The position numbers and the translations under genes were made by a program. A stretch of 64,000 nucleotides of DNA, taken from NCBI GenBank assembly GCA_958403905.1, contig CATXZD010000004.1, positions 62,001-126,000 on the forward strand, read 5' to 3'. Below are positions 9,844 through 18,043 of the stretch, piece after piece. Source of the stretch: an uncultured Ruminococcus sp. Lineage in GTDB: Bacteria; Bacillota; Clostridia; Oscillospirales; Acutalibacteraceae. Numbering within the stretch: the stretch's first letter is position 1; every line of letters begins with the position of its first letter. The notes beneath the pieces were generated by a model that was given only the letters and a program-made list of their open reading frames with translations, made no database searches and was not told the DNA's origin.

Positions 9844-10686
9844 TCAGACCGTATCTATAAAATTCTTTTCAACCTGATTGAAAACTATCATACCGACTAT
9901 TAAAACTACAACAGTTACAGCCGCGCTTATCAAAAGGAAAAACCACTCAAAGCTGCCATTTCCGAGAAATGCATAGCGAAATGTTTCTACAATAGGAGCA
10001 ACGGGATTCAAAAGCATAATCCAACGAAAGTTATCGGAAATCTGTGAAACGGGGTATACAATAGGAGTAATATACATCCAAAGCGTTAATCCGAAAGACA
10101 CTAAAACATTCAGGTCACGGTATTTTGTTGTTAAAGATGAAATAATAAGTCCTGTTCCTGTGCCCAGCAAAGCTGTTTGTATAATAAGAACAGGAAGTAC
10201 CAACACCAAAATATTCGGGTGAACATTCGCACCGTTGAAAGCATACACAGCTACAAGAATTACAAACATTACAAACTGCACAATAAAAGTAATAGAGTTA
10301 TAGATTATTCCCGATAAAGGCATTACAAGGCGAGGAAAATATACTTTACCAAAAATTCTTGCATTGTTTAAAAACGTTGAAGATGCACGATTAAAGCAAC
10401 TTGAAAAATAAGACCAAAGTATATTGCCCGACATATAAAACAAAAACTGCGGAATGCCGTCTGTGGAAATGTTTGCTATTATTCCGAAAATAACCGTAAA
10501 AACAAAAGTTGAAAGAAAGGGATTTATAATTATCCAGAGGGGTCCGAGAACTGTCTGCTTGTAAACATTTTTTAAATCTCGTTTTACAAAAAGAAGCACA
10601 AGGTCACGGTACTTCCAAAGCGCTTTTAAATTAAGATTAAATAATCCACGCTTCGCACTCACAACAGTGACATCGCTGTTTTGCAT
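9844..10686 (-). CDS. polysaccharide/teichoic acid ABC exporter, permease subunit (TagG/Wzm-like)
   Basis: ABC-2 type permease of 280 residues with six hydrophobic helices (about 50-275) and the family pattern LGPLWIIINPFLSTFVFTVIFG near residue 50. It partners with the ATPase encoded 3 bases downstream. The ATG at 10686 is chosen because AGGAGGG lies 7 bases upstream; the longer frame beginning at 10755 would start inside the promoter. The cluster of GT-C proteins, GtrB-like enzyme and phosphoglucomutase nearby suggests one surface polymer pathway. Confidence 0.9.
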   Translation of the reverse strand: MQNSDVTVVSAKRGLFNLNLKALWKYRDLVLLFVKRDLKNVYKQTVLGPLWIIINPFLSTFVFTVIFGIIANISTDGIPQFLFYMSGNILWSYFSSCFNRASSTFLNNARIFGKVYFPRLVMPLSGIIYNSITFIVQFVMFVILVAVYAFNGANVHPNILVLVLPVLIIQTALLGTGTGLIISSLTTKYRDLNVLVSFGLTLWMYITPIVYPVSQISDNFRWIMLLNPVAPIVETFRYAFLGNGSFEWFFLLISAAVTVVVLIVGMIVFNQVEKNFIDTV

Positions 10687-10726
10687 ATTATCCCTCCTGA
10701 CATAAAAAATAGAACTTTCTTCATAA

Positions 10727-10755
10727 ATTTTAGCACAATAATTATTTAGTGTCAA
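10727..10755 (-). promoter_or_regulatory. sigma-A promoter of the exporter operon
   Basis: Minus strand TTGACA, 17-base spacer, TAAAAT, ending about 40 bases before the permease ATG. Its position supports the internal ATG at 10686. Confidence 0.72.
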
Positions 10756-10802
10756 TTTATAACGAAAAGCTGATGTATTATAAGTGACTTTATCGGTTTT
10801 CC

Positions 10803-10831
10803 TTGAATTATTAAAGTTTGTATGATAAAAT
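10803..10831 (+). promoter_or_regulatory. sigma-A promoter of CPBP protease-tadA
   Basis: TTGAAT, 17-base spacer, TAAAAT, ending 23 bases before the start codon; divergent from the exporter promoter. Confidence 0.65.
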
Positions 10832-10854
10832 ATTTTAAATGGAAGTGATAACTA

Positions 10855-11853
10855 ATGGTATTTTATACAACACAAGATTATAATAAATTCTGTCAGGAAA
10901 ATACAATAAAAAAGACGTCAAGCGGTTTGGGATTTTTTGTATTTGCATACTTTGCCGCAATGATTGCTGCACAATCTGTCTTTAAATATATGATTAATTT
11001 TACAAGGACAACTTCAATAGATAATGTTTCATTGTTATTCATTGATATTTTCATTTCGGTCTTTTCGGCTTTGATTCCAGGTCTTTTTTATTTTCTGTTT
11101 TCAGGCAAAAGTATGTCTGACACAATTAAAACAAATTATGTGCGACAAAAAGAATTGTGGGCGTTAGTATTCATCGGAATGTCTGTTGCAATGATTTCAA
11201 ATATCGCAACCAATATCATACAGACTAACTTTTCGTTTTTCGGAATAGAAAACTCGGTTAATATGAGTGAAAATGTTACAAATCCTTTAGAAATTATTCT
11301 TTGTATTGTTTCAACTGCCATAGTGCCTGCATTTGCCGAAGAATTTGCTTTCAGGGGCATATTTATGGGGACATTAAGAAAATTCGGTGACACTTTTGCA
11401 ATCATAACCTCATCAATCGTTTTCGCCTCAATGCATGGTAATATTGGTCAGATTCCGTTTGCTTTTCTTCTTGGTCTTGTTTTAGCTTACGTGGACTGCA
11501 AAACAAACTCAATTATTCCGTCAATCATAATTCATTTCTTGAACAACTGCTATGCTGTTACGCTTAATATTCTGCAAAGTATGAAAATATTTAATGACAG
11601 AGTTTTTATTATTATTTACTTCGTACTAATTGCAGCTTTCAGTATTCTTGGATTGCTTTCATTTTTTTATCTGATAAAAAAAGATAAAAATTATTTCAGA
11701 ATTACTGAAAAAAATATTCAACATAGCGGAAGTAACTCAAAAATTTTACTTTCTCTCAAGGAAAAAATTACTGCATTTTTCGTAAATCCGGGAGTTTTAT
11801 TTGTAATGACTTTTTTCGTAATTGAAACCGTAATTCATTTAGAGATTATATGA
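10855..11853 (+). CDS. CPBP family intramembrane metalloprotease
   Basis: A 332-residue protein with about eight transmembrane helices. The Abi/CPBP motif AEEFAFRG (EExxxR, near residue 162) is followed by SMHG and SIIIHFLNN (the second and third His motifs), so the catalytic residues are all present. Family members cleave prenylated or membrane-embedded substrates, and some give immunity to bacteriocins; the substrate here is unknown. The stop codon overlaps the next start in ATGA, so it is translationally coupled to tadA. Confidence 0.88.
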   Translation: MVFYTTQDYNKFCQENTIKKTSSGLGFFVFAYFAAMIAAQSVFKYMINFTRTTSIDNVSLLFIDIFISVFSALIPGLFYFLFSGKSMSDTIKTNYVRQKELWALVFIGMSVAMISNIATNIIQTNFSFFGIENSVNMSENVTNPLEIILCIVSTAIVPAFAEEFAFRGIFMGTLRKFGDTFAIITSSIVFASMHGNIGQIPFAFLLGLVLAYVDCKTNSIIPSIIIHFLNNCYAVTLNILQSMKIFNDRVFIIIYFVLIAAFSILGLLSFFYLIKKDKNYFRITEKNIQHSGSNSKILLSLKEKITAFFVNPGVLFVMTFFVIETVIHLEII

Positions 11854-12296
11854 GCATAACAAACGAATTTATGCTTGCAGCCTATGAAATGGCAAAGCAA
11901 GCTTATGATGATGGTGAAGTTCCTGTTGGCGCAGTAATTGTCCGAGAAAACAAGATAATAGCCAAAGGCAGAAACAGACGTGAAAAATCAAAAAATGCGC
12001 TTTTACACGCTGAGATTGACGCAATTAACAATGCCTGCAAGGCTTTAGGCGGTTGGAGGTTGTGGAACTGTGAAATGTATGTTACTCTTGAGCCATGCCC
12101 TATGTGTGCAGGTGCGATAATCAATGCTCATATTCCAAAGGTATTCTTTGGTGCGTATGATTTTAAAAATGGCTCCTGCGGTACTATTACAAATCTGTTT
12201 GAAATGCCGTACAATTTCAAGCCTGAATGTGTCGGAGGAATTATGGCTGATGAATGTTCGGCTTTGTTGAAAGACTTTTTTAAGAAATTAAGATAG
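11850..12296 (+). CDS. tadA: tRNA adenosine(34) deaminase
   Basis: Converts A34 to inosine in tRNA-Arg(ACG), needed to read CGN codons. The zinc-deaminase signature is complete: HAEIDAI (zinc His and proton-shuttle Glu) and LEPCPMCAGAI (two zinc Cys). Length 148 is normal for TadA. The start overlaps the CPBP stop by 4 bases (ATGA), an unusual partner that probably only shares expression. Confidence 0.95.
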   Translation: MSITNEFMLAAYEMAKQAYDDGEVPVGAVIVRENKIIAKGRNRREKSKNALLHAEIDAINNACKALGGWRLWNCEMYVTLEPCPMCAGAIINAHIPKVFFGAYDFKNGSCGTITNLFEMPYNFKPECVGGIMADECSALLKDFFKKLR

Positions 12297-12299
12297 ACT

Positions 12300-12331
12300 A
12301 AAACGCTTGGCTGATTACCAAGCGTTTTTAA
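12300..12331. terminator. bidirectional terminator between tadA and the Alr-type lyase
   Basis: Perfect 10-bp stem AAACGCTTGG / CCAAGCGTTT, 7-base loop, T-rich on both exits, between convergent genes. Confidence 0.88.
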
Positions 12332-12383
12332 TATATAATTTATTTCTGAATATTTTCTGAATATCAGTATAGAATAAACAATT

Positions 12384-13664
12384 CTAATTTGACAAATTGT
12401 CACGCTGCTCACTGTCTTTTAAAATTCTGTCTGCGGCAAGCATTACGCCTAATTTTCCTCCGTGAAAATTAAGTCCGCCCTGCATCCAGACTGCATAAGG
12501 CTCTCGCAAGGGTGCGTCAGCAGAAAGCTCAATTGATGAGCCGAGAGTAAATGCGCCTGCAGCCATAATAACCTGACTTTCATACCCCGGCATATCAGAC
12601 GGCAAAGGCTGAACAAAGCTGTCAACAGCAGAACCGCTCTGTATGCCGCCGCAAAAGCTAATTAACTTTTCTTCACTGCCGAGCATAATAAGCTGGATTA
12701 TATCTCCCCTGTTCTCATTATATTTCGGGGTTGTCTCATATCCTAAAATTTCAAACAGAGCAGAAGCAAACACTGCTGTTTTAAGCGCTTCTCCTGTAAC
12801 GTGAGGTGCGTGATATGCGCCCATAAACATTTCTCTGCTTGTATTTAGCGTCGCGCCGATTTCCTTACCTGTACCCGGAGTTGTAAGCCTATAGGCACAC
12901 ATCTCAACAAGTTCGTGCTTACCGGCTATGTAACCGCCTGTAGGCGAAATTCCACCGCCCGGATTTTTAATTAGAGAACCTGCCAGTATGTCAACGCCGA
13001 CTGCCAGCGGCTCAACCTTTTCAACAAATTCACCGTAGCAATTGTCAAGCATTATAATTGAGTTTGGCGATTCTTTTTTGCTTATATCGCATATTTTCTT
13101 GATTTCACGCCATGTAAGCGAAGGTCTTATGCTGTAACCCCTTGAACGCTGTATGTATACCATTTTGGGCTTTTCACGAGCAATTGACTCTTTTATTGCA
13201 TCATAATCAAGAGTACCGTCTGCTTTTAAATCGGTCATCTTAAACTCAATGTTAAAGTCCTTTAGTGAACCGGGATAATCGCCCTCAATTCCGATAGCGG
13301 AACGAATTGTATCATACGGCAATCCCGTAACAGAAAGCATAACGTCTCCGGGGCGAAGCATTCCGAAAAGTGCAACCGTAAGCGCATGAGTACCGCTTAC
13401 AAAATTATGTCTTACAAGCGCGTCCTCTGCGTCAAAAACATAGGCGTACACTTTATCAAGTGCATCTCTGCCAAAGTCATCATAACCGTAGCCTGTTGAA
13501 CCGCTGAAATAACTTTCACGGACTGATGCGTTCTGGAAAGCCTTTATCATTTTTTGCTGGTTATATTCCTGAATATCGTCAATTTCTGCGAGCTTATCCT
13601 TGCAAAGCTCCATTGCCTTTTGTGAAGCAAGAATTATTCTTTCATCTATATCAAAAAAACTCAA
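12384..13664 (-). CDS. methionine gamma-lyase family protein (Alr, 'aluminium resistance')
   Basis: A PLP-dependent fold-type I protein of 426 residues in the Alr/YnbB group, related to cystathionine beta-lyase. Visible are GSTGYGYDDFGRDALD near the N-terminus, IIMLDNCYGEFVE (PLP-binding Asp) and AGSLIKNPGGGISPTGGY (Schiff-base Lys). The true substrate of this family is unsettled. The start is set at TTG 13664: GGAAGG lies 9 bases upstream and the preceding gene stops 4 bases earlier. A longer frame upstream would overlap the GNAT gene by 116 bases. Last gene of the murD operon. Confidence 0.86.
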   Translation of the reverse strand: MSFFDIDERIILASQKAMELCKDKLAEIDDIQEYNQQKMIKAFQNASVRESYFSGSTGYGYDDFGRDALDKVYAYVFDAEDALVRHNFVSGTHALTVALFGMLRPGDVMLSVTGLPYDTIRSAIGIEGDYPGSLKDFNIEFKMTDLKADGTLDYDAIKESIAREKPKMVYIQRSRGYSIRPSLTWREIKKICDISKKESPNSIIMLDNCYGEFVEKVEPLAVGVDILAGSLIKNPGGGISPTGGYIAGKHELVEMCAYRLTTPGTGKEIGATLNTSREMFMGAYHAPHVTGEALKTAVFASALFEILGYETTPKYNENRGDIIQLIMLGSEEKLISFCGGIQSGSAVDSFVQPLPSDMPGYESQVIMAAGAFTLGSSIELSADAPLREPYAVWMQGGLNFHGGKLGVMLAADRILKDSEQRDNLSN

Positions 13665-13668
13665 AAAA

Positions 13669-14448
13669 TCACCTTCCAAAATAGTATTCTCTCCATTTAT
13701 CCGTTTCAACAAATCCAAGATTGTTATAAAACGAAACGTTTGCATTCTCTGCCCTATGCAGGAAAACTGCTTTATTCTCTTCAATTAACCGATTTGATAT
13801 GTATTTTACAATGCTTGAACCGTAACTGCGTTTTCTGTATTCAGGATCGCACGAAACTGCACCGAGTACTGCACCATTTTCACTTTCTGCAACGGTCATT
13901 GCAACAGCTACGAGCGTGTTATCTTCACATATACCGTACATTCGCATTGCATTATGACGCAGTTTATGGTTAACATCGACATAAAAATCCTCAAAAACAG
14001 GAGGTCTAAAATTTTCATCAGCACATCTTACTATTAAATCATATACATCCTTAATCTCAGGCTGAACAATATTAATATTTTCATTTATTATTTCAAACGG
14101 TTTATTACGTACAAGTATTGCTCCTGTCACGCACTTGCTTCCGAACAAGTCAAGTTTATATCTGCCGCTGCAAAGCACACTTGAAGCGCCTGCAACACGC
14201 ATAAACGATGACAACTCTTCCAAGTCGCAGTCATCAGTTATGAAGAGAATAAAATTTGTTCCGCTTCGTGCAACTGCACCTGTACATTTTCCGCTATTTT
14301 CATCTGACGTCATCCAATAATCAACAAAAGCAAGCTGCGGAGAATAACTGTTATAAAGTGAAATTATTCTGCACGCAAACGGATCATTGTTTGATATTTT
14401 CTGAATTGAAGTAATAAAATCATTTGTTTCATTGGCAGAAATTATCAT
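13669..14448 (-). CDS. GNAT family N-acetyltransferase
   Basis: A 259-residue protein. The C-terminal half is a GNAT domain: GAVLGAVSCDPEYRKRSYGS holds the acetyl-CoA motif A (R-x-x-x-G), followed by FLHRAENANVSFYNNLGF. The N-terminal half (about 1-125) is not recognised and may define the substrate. It overlaps the upstream M42 peptidase gene by 20 bases and ends 4 bases before the Alr-type lyase start, so all are translated from one message. GGAG lies 8 bases before the ATG. The substrate is unknown. Confidence 0.82.
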   Translation of the reverse strand: MIISANETNDFITSIQKISNNDPFACRIISLYNSYSPQLAFVDYWMTSDENSGKCTGAVARSGTNFILFITDDCDLEELSSFMRVAGASSVLCSGRYKLDLFGSKCVTGAILVRNKPFEIINENINIVQPEIKDVYDLIVRCADENFRPPVFEDFYVDVNHKLRHNAMRMYGICEDNTLVAVAMTVAESENGAVLGAVSCDPEYRKRSYGSSIVKYISNRLIEENKAVFLHRAENANVSFYNNLGFVETDKWREYYFGR

Positions 14449-15496
14449 TTTGGCTCTCCTTAGAACATAATTTTCCGCCGGCTATATTTTGAGCAAGCTC
14501 TAATACAATCTTTATCATATTTTCGCAATCCTGTTTATTTACAACACAATTAGGAGAATGGAGATACCTACACGGCAAAGAAACAACAAGCGTTCTTACT
14601 CCGTTTCTGCTTGAATGAATAACACCTGCATCGTTGCCGCCTGCAACGGCACGTTTATACTGAGCTTTAATTCCGGATTTTTCGGCACAGTCAAAAGCGA
14701 ATGCAACCATTTCTTTATCATATATTGTGCGCCTGTCCATAAATGATATTACAGCGCCGTTTGATAAATTGCACACCTGTTTATTTTCATCAAGTTCCGG
14801 AACGTCGGCAGCAGTTGTGGTTTCTATAACAAGAGCAAATTCAGGATTAACCGTAAACGCGGCAACCTTTGCACCTCTTAAACCTACCTCCTCCTGCACT
14901 ACAAAAACAAAGTCCATATCATACTCAAGCTCGCTTTTTATAAGCTCAATCAGCACAAGGCAGCCAAATCTGTCATCAAGCGCCTTTGAAGTTATACAGT
15001 CAAATGTAACAGTAAAACCGGAAACAAAATTTATGCTGTCACCGTATTTTATATATTTCAAAGCGTCTTCTTTGCTGTCTGCTCCAATGTCGATATACAT
15101 TTCAGACAATTCGGGAATCCGACTGTTTTCATCACCCTTACAGAGATGAATTGGCTTTATTCCGATTACACCGTTAATTTTATTCATTCCGACTGTAACG
15201 CTTTTACCAAGCAGCACTCTTCTGTCAATACCGCCTACCATATCAAATTTTAAATAGCCGTCCAAGGTAATATCTGTAACCATCAAACCAACTTCGTCCA
15301 TATGTGCAGAAAGCATAAGCTTTGATTTTGCTCTGTTCTTGCCTTTCTTATGCACAATCAGATTTCCGAGGTTATCAACAGAAATGCTGTCAGCAAAAGG
15401 CTTTATCTCGTCAATAATAAGCTCTCTGACTTCTCTCTCATCTCCCGAAATTCCATTGCATTTGCAGAGTCTTTCAAGCAATTTTATATCAAACAT
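14429..15496 (-). CDS. M42 family metallopeptidase (glutamyl aminopeptidase/endoglucanase-like), copy 2
   Basis: A cocatalytic di-metal aminopeptidase of 355 residues. Motifs are MLSAHMDEVGLMV (first metal His and Asp), SKALDDRFGCLVLIE (bridging Asp), FVVQEEVGLRGA (catalytic Glu pair), AVAGGNDAGVIH and SLPCRYLHSPN (last metal His). The family forms large tetrahedral particles that trim peptides. ATG 15496 is chosen with GGAGG 8 bases upstream. It overlaps the preceding M42 gene by 8 bases and the next gene by 20. The two M42 copies are clearly diverged, so an ancient duplication or separate acquisition rather than a recent repeat. Confidence 0.92.
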   Translation of the reverse strand: MFDIKLLERLCKCNGISGDEREVRELIIDEIKPFADSISVDNLGNLIVHKKGKNRAKSKLMLSAHMDEVGLMVTDITLDGYLKFDMVGGIDRRVLLGKSVTVGMNKINGVIGIKPIHLCKGDENSRIPELSEMYIDIGADSKEDALKYIKYGDSINFVSGFTVTFDCITSKALDDRFGCLVLIELIKSELEYDMDFVFVVQEEVGLRGAKVAAFTVNPEFALVIETTTAADVPELDENKQVCNLSNGAVISFMDRRTIYDKEMVAFAFDCAEKSGIKAQYKRAVAGGNDAGVIHSSRNGVRTLVVSLPCRYLHSPNCVVNKQDCENMIKIVLELAQNIAGGKLCSKESQNDNFCQ

Positions 15497-16520
15497 CAAA
15501 AGCACCTCCGCATTTTATAAATTCGCAAATCAGCTTTGCAGTATTTTCAACGTCATCAATTGAGATAACCTCGTTTGGTGTGTGCATATACCTCTGCGGA
15601 ATTGAAATAACCGAGGTTCTTATTCCGCTTTTATTGACAGCGATATTATCGGCATTAGTACCGGTGGCACCCGAGATGGGTTCAAGCTGATAAGGAATTT
15701 TTGCATTTTCGGCAATTTCAATCAGCTTGTCCGACATTCTTCTGTTGAGAATAGGCGAAATACAAATCATTGGTCCTTTTGAAAGCTCAATTTTAGAATA
15801 TTGTCCGACTACGTCAGGCTGAGATGCAAAACTTACGTCCACAACAATGGCTTCATCTGCATTTACTGAAAAAGCTCCTGTCTTTGCGCCTGTGCCGAAC
15901 GTTTCTTCCTGAACACTGAGCATAATAATAACCTTATAGTTAAGATTATGTTCGTTGCTTAATAACTCTGCACATTTTATCAAAGATGCTACACTGCATC
16001 TGTTATCAAGCGCAGAAGCAGATATTTTATTATTCAAAAGCATTTTGGGCTCTGTATCAAAGGTAAGAACATCTCCAATTTTAATATAATTTTTAATTTC
16101 CGTTTCAGACATTCCGAAATCAATATAGGTTCTGTCAATAGAAACAGCTGTGTCTTCTTTGCCGTCAGAAAGATGCGGCGGAATGCAACATACAGTACCA
16201 ATAATTTCAGGATTGTTCTGCAAAACAAATCGACTGTCCTGTAAGGTACGGATGTCAACTCCTCCGCATTTATCAACCATAACAAAGCCATTTTTGTCAA
16301 TATCCGTTACAATCAAACCTATTCTGTCAATATGAGCGTCAAGCAAAATTGTTTTCTTGGCATCAGAATTTCCAAGCAGTGCCAGAAGATTGCCGTTATT
16401 ATCAACACTAACTTTTGCAAAGCTTTCCAAATACTTCTTTGCCGCAATAACAGCGGGTTCTTCACTGCCCGAAACACCCGTAGTGCTGCAAAGATTAATA
16501 ATAATTTCCTTTAAATCCAT
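15489..16520 (-). CDS. M42 family metallopeptidase, copy 1
   Basis: A second di-metal M42 aminopeptidase, 343 residues from ATG 16520. Motifs are LLDAHIDRIGLIV, SASALDNRCSVASLI, IMLSVQEETFGTGA, SGATGTNADN and SIPQRYMHTPNEV, matching the metal and catalytic positions of its neighbour. An alternative GTG start at 16532 overlaps the murD stop (GTGA) and would add four residues; ATG has the better context. Side by side with the other copy it may form mixed particles or cleave different N-terminal residues (inference). Confidence 0.9.
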   Translation of the reverse strand: MDLKEIIINLCSTTGVSGSEEPAVIAAKKYLESFAKVSVDNNGNLLALLGNSDAKKTILLDAHIDRIGLIVTDIDKNGFVMVDKCGGVDIRTLQDSRFVLQNNPEIIGTVCCIPPHLSDGKEDTAVSIDRTYIDFGMSETEIKNYIKIGDVLTFDTEPKMLLNNKISASALDNRCSVASLIKCAELLSNEHNLNYKVIIMLSVQEETFGTGAKTGAFSVNADEAIVVDVSFASQPDVVGQYSKIELSKGPMICISPILNRRMSDKLIEIAENAKIPYQLEPISGATGTNADNIAVNKSGIRTSVISIPQRYMHTPNEVISIDDVENTAKLICEFIKCGGAFDV

Positions 16521-16528
16521 ATCAAATA

Positions 16529-17920
16529 TCACTTCAATTTGTTTACAATTGATTTGAAATGATTACCTCTTTCTTCAAAATTTCTGTAAAGTCCAAAACT
16601 TGCGCTTGCAGGTGAAAGCGAAACAATATCTCCGTTTTCTGCTCTTGCAGCGGCTTCGTTTACGGCTTCTTCCATATTGCTTACATTTACAATTTCAATT
16701 TTTCTTTCATCGTAATTATCAGCTGATTTTACTGCGTTCTCTATTTTAGGCGCAGTATCTCCGAGCAAAATTAAAACTTTTACTTTATCGTTGATAACAG
16801 GACCAAGCGGTTCATACGGGATATGCTTGTCGTATCCGCCTGCAATTATTATAATTTTTTTATCATACAAAGAAAGTGTGCCGAGAGCCGTTCTTGTCGG
16901 ACTGGATGCTATTGAGTCGTTGTAATATTTAACGCCTTTAAATTCTCTTACAAATTCTGCCCTGTGTTCAACACCGCCAAAAGTTTTTGCAACTGCAACA
17001 ATTGTATCTGTATCAACTATTCCCCACACTGCTGAAATTGCAGCAAGATAGTTTTCAACATTATGCATTCCCGGAATCTTAATATCCCTGTAATCCATTA
17101 TTTTCGTAATCTTACCGTAATTGCTGTAGCAAATTGTTGTGCCGTCAAGAAACGCTCCGTTGTAAGGCTTTTCTTTAATACTGAACTTTGCAAGCTTACC
17201 TCTTATTGAATCAGAAAATCCGTTTGTAATTTCATTATCAAGGTTTAAAACAGCCTTAGAAAACGCATTCTGATGAAGAATAAGGTTCTTCTTAGAGTCA
17301 ATATACTCCTGCATATCCTTATGTATGTCAAGGTGATTAGGAGCAAGATTTGTTACAACAGCGATATCAGGACTTTTTCTCATTGAAATAAGCTGGAAGC
17401 TCGAAAGCTCTACAACAGCATAGTCTTCACTGCTGAATGATTCAATCTCAGGGAGCAACGGCTTACCGATGTTTCCGCCGAGATGAACGTTTTTTCCGCT
17501 TGCTTTTAAAAATTCGGAAATAATTGTTGTGGTAGTAGTCTTACCGTCAGAACCTGTAACTGCAATTGTTTTACACGGGCATAAATCAAAAAACACCTCC
17601 ATTTCAGAAGTGAGTACAACACCTTCGTTTCTTAAAGCAACGAGCTCATCTTTATAAAACGGAGTTCCTGGACTTCTGAATACAATATCTGCGTCTATAT
17701 TTGACAGGTAGTTTTCGCCGAGCGTCAGTTCTGCACCGTATTCCTTTGCTTTTACACCGTTTTCACCGAGTGAATCAAAATCCTTTTTGTCGCAGGCAAT
17801 TACATTGGCTCCCTTATCGGCAAAAAGTTTAATAAGCGGAAGATTGCTTGTTCCGATTCCGATAAAAGCAACCTTTTTACCGTATATAGCTTTAAAAAAA
17901 TCATTTGCTATCGTGTTCAT
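16529..17920 (-). CDS. murD: UDP-N-acetylmuramoyl-L-alanine--D-glutamate ligase
   Basis: Cytoplasmic peptidoglycan enzyme adding D-Glu to UDP-MurNAc-L-Ala. The N-terminal Rossmann-like part has FIGIGTSNLPLIKLFADKGA; the ATP loop is AVTGSDGKTTTTT (near residue 115); APNHLDIHKDMQEYIDSK and GGVEHRAEFV (Mur ligase His/Arg) follow, then the C-terminal domain with DSIASSPTRTALG. Length 463 is typical. AAAGGGG lies 7 bases before the ATG. It stands alone, away from a dcw cluster, and heads an operon with the two M42 peptidases, which is an unusual pairing. Confidence 0.96.
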   Translation of the reverse strand: MNTIANDFFKAIYGKKVAFIGIGTSNLPLIKLFADKGANVIACDKKDFDSLGENGVKAKEYGAELTLGENYLSNIDADIVFRSPGTPFYKDELVALRNEGVVLTSEMEVFFDLCPCKTIAVTGSDGKTTTTTIISEFLKASGKNVHLGGNIGKPLLPEIESFSSEDYAVVELSSFQLISMRKSPDIAVVTNLAPNHLDIHKDMQEYIDSKKNLILHQNAFSKAVLNLDNEITNGFSDSIRGKLAKFSIKEKPYNGAFLDGTTICYSNYGKITKIMDYRDIKIPGMHNVENYLAAISAVWGIVDTDTIVAVAKTFGGVEHRAEFVREFKGVKYYNDSIASSPTRTALGTLSLYDKKIIIIAGGYDKHIPYEPLGPVINDKVKVLILLGDTAPKIENAVKSADNYDERKIEIVNVSNMEEAVNEAAARAENGDIVSLSPASASFGLYRNFEERGNHFKSIVNKLK

Positions 17921-17953
17921 CGTATACCCCTTTCACGAACATCTATCTTATTA

Positions 17954-17982
17954 ATTATACAGATTTATGTAAAAAATTTCAA
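17954..17982 (-). promoter_or_regulatory. sigma-A promoter of the murD operon
   Basis: Minus strand TTGAAA, 17-base spacer, TATAAT, ending 33 bases before the murD ATG. Confidence 0.7.
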
Positions 17983-17998
17983 CTGTTCAAGGATATTA

Positions 17999-18027
17999 TT
18001 GCAATAATAATTGCGAAATGTTAAAAT
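17999..18027 (+). promoter_or_regulatory. promoter of the MocR regulator with overlapping palindrome
   Basis: TTGCAA, 17-base spacer, TAAAAT. A perfect 14-base palindrome ATTATTGCAATAAT (17995-18008) covers the -35 box, a plausible operator for autoregulation. Confidence 0.6.
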
Positions 18028-18043
18028 ATAATAAGGTGATTTT

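Noticed and set aside
13665..13784. Longer start for the Alr-type lyase overlapping the GNAT gene
   Set aside because: The extra residues are the GNAT reading frame shifted; TTG 13664 has a proper ribosome site right after the GNAT stop.
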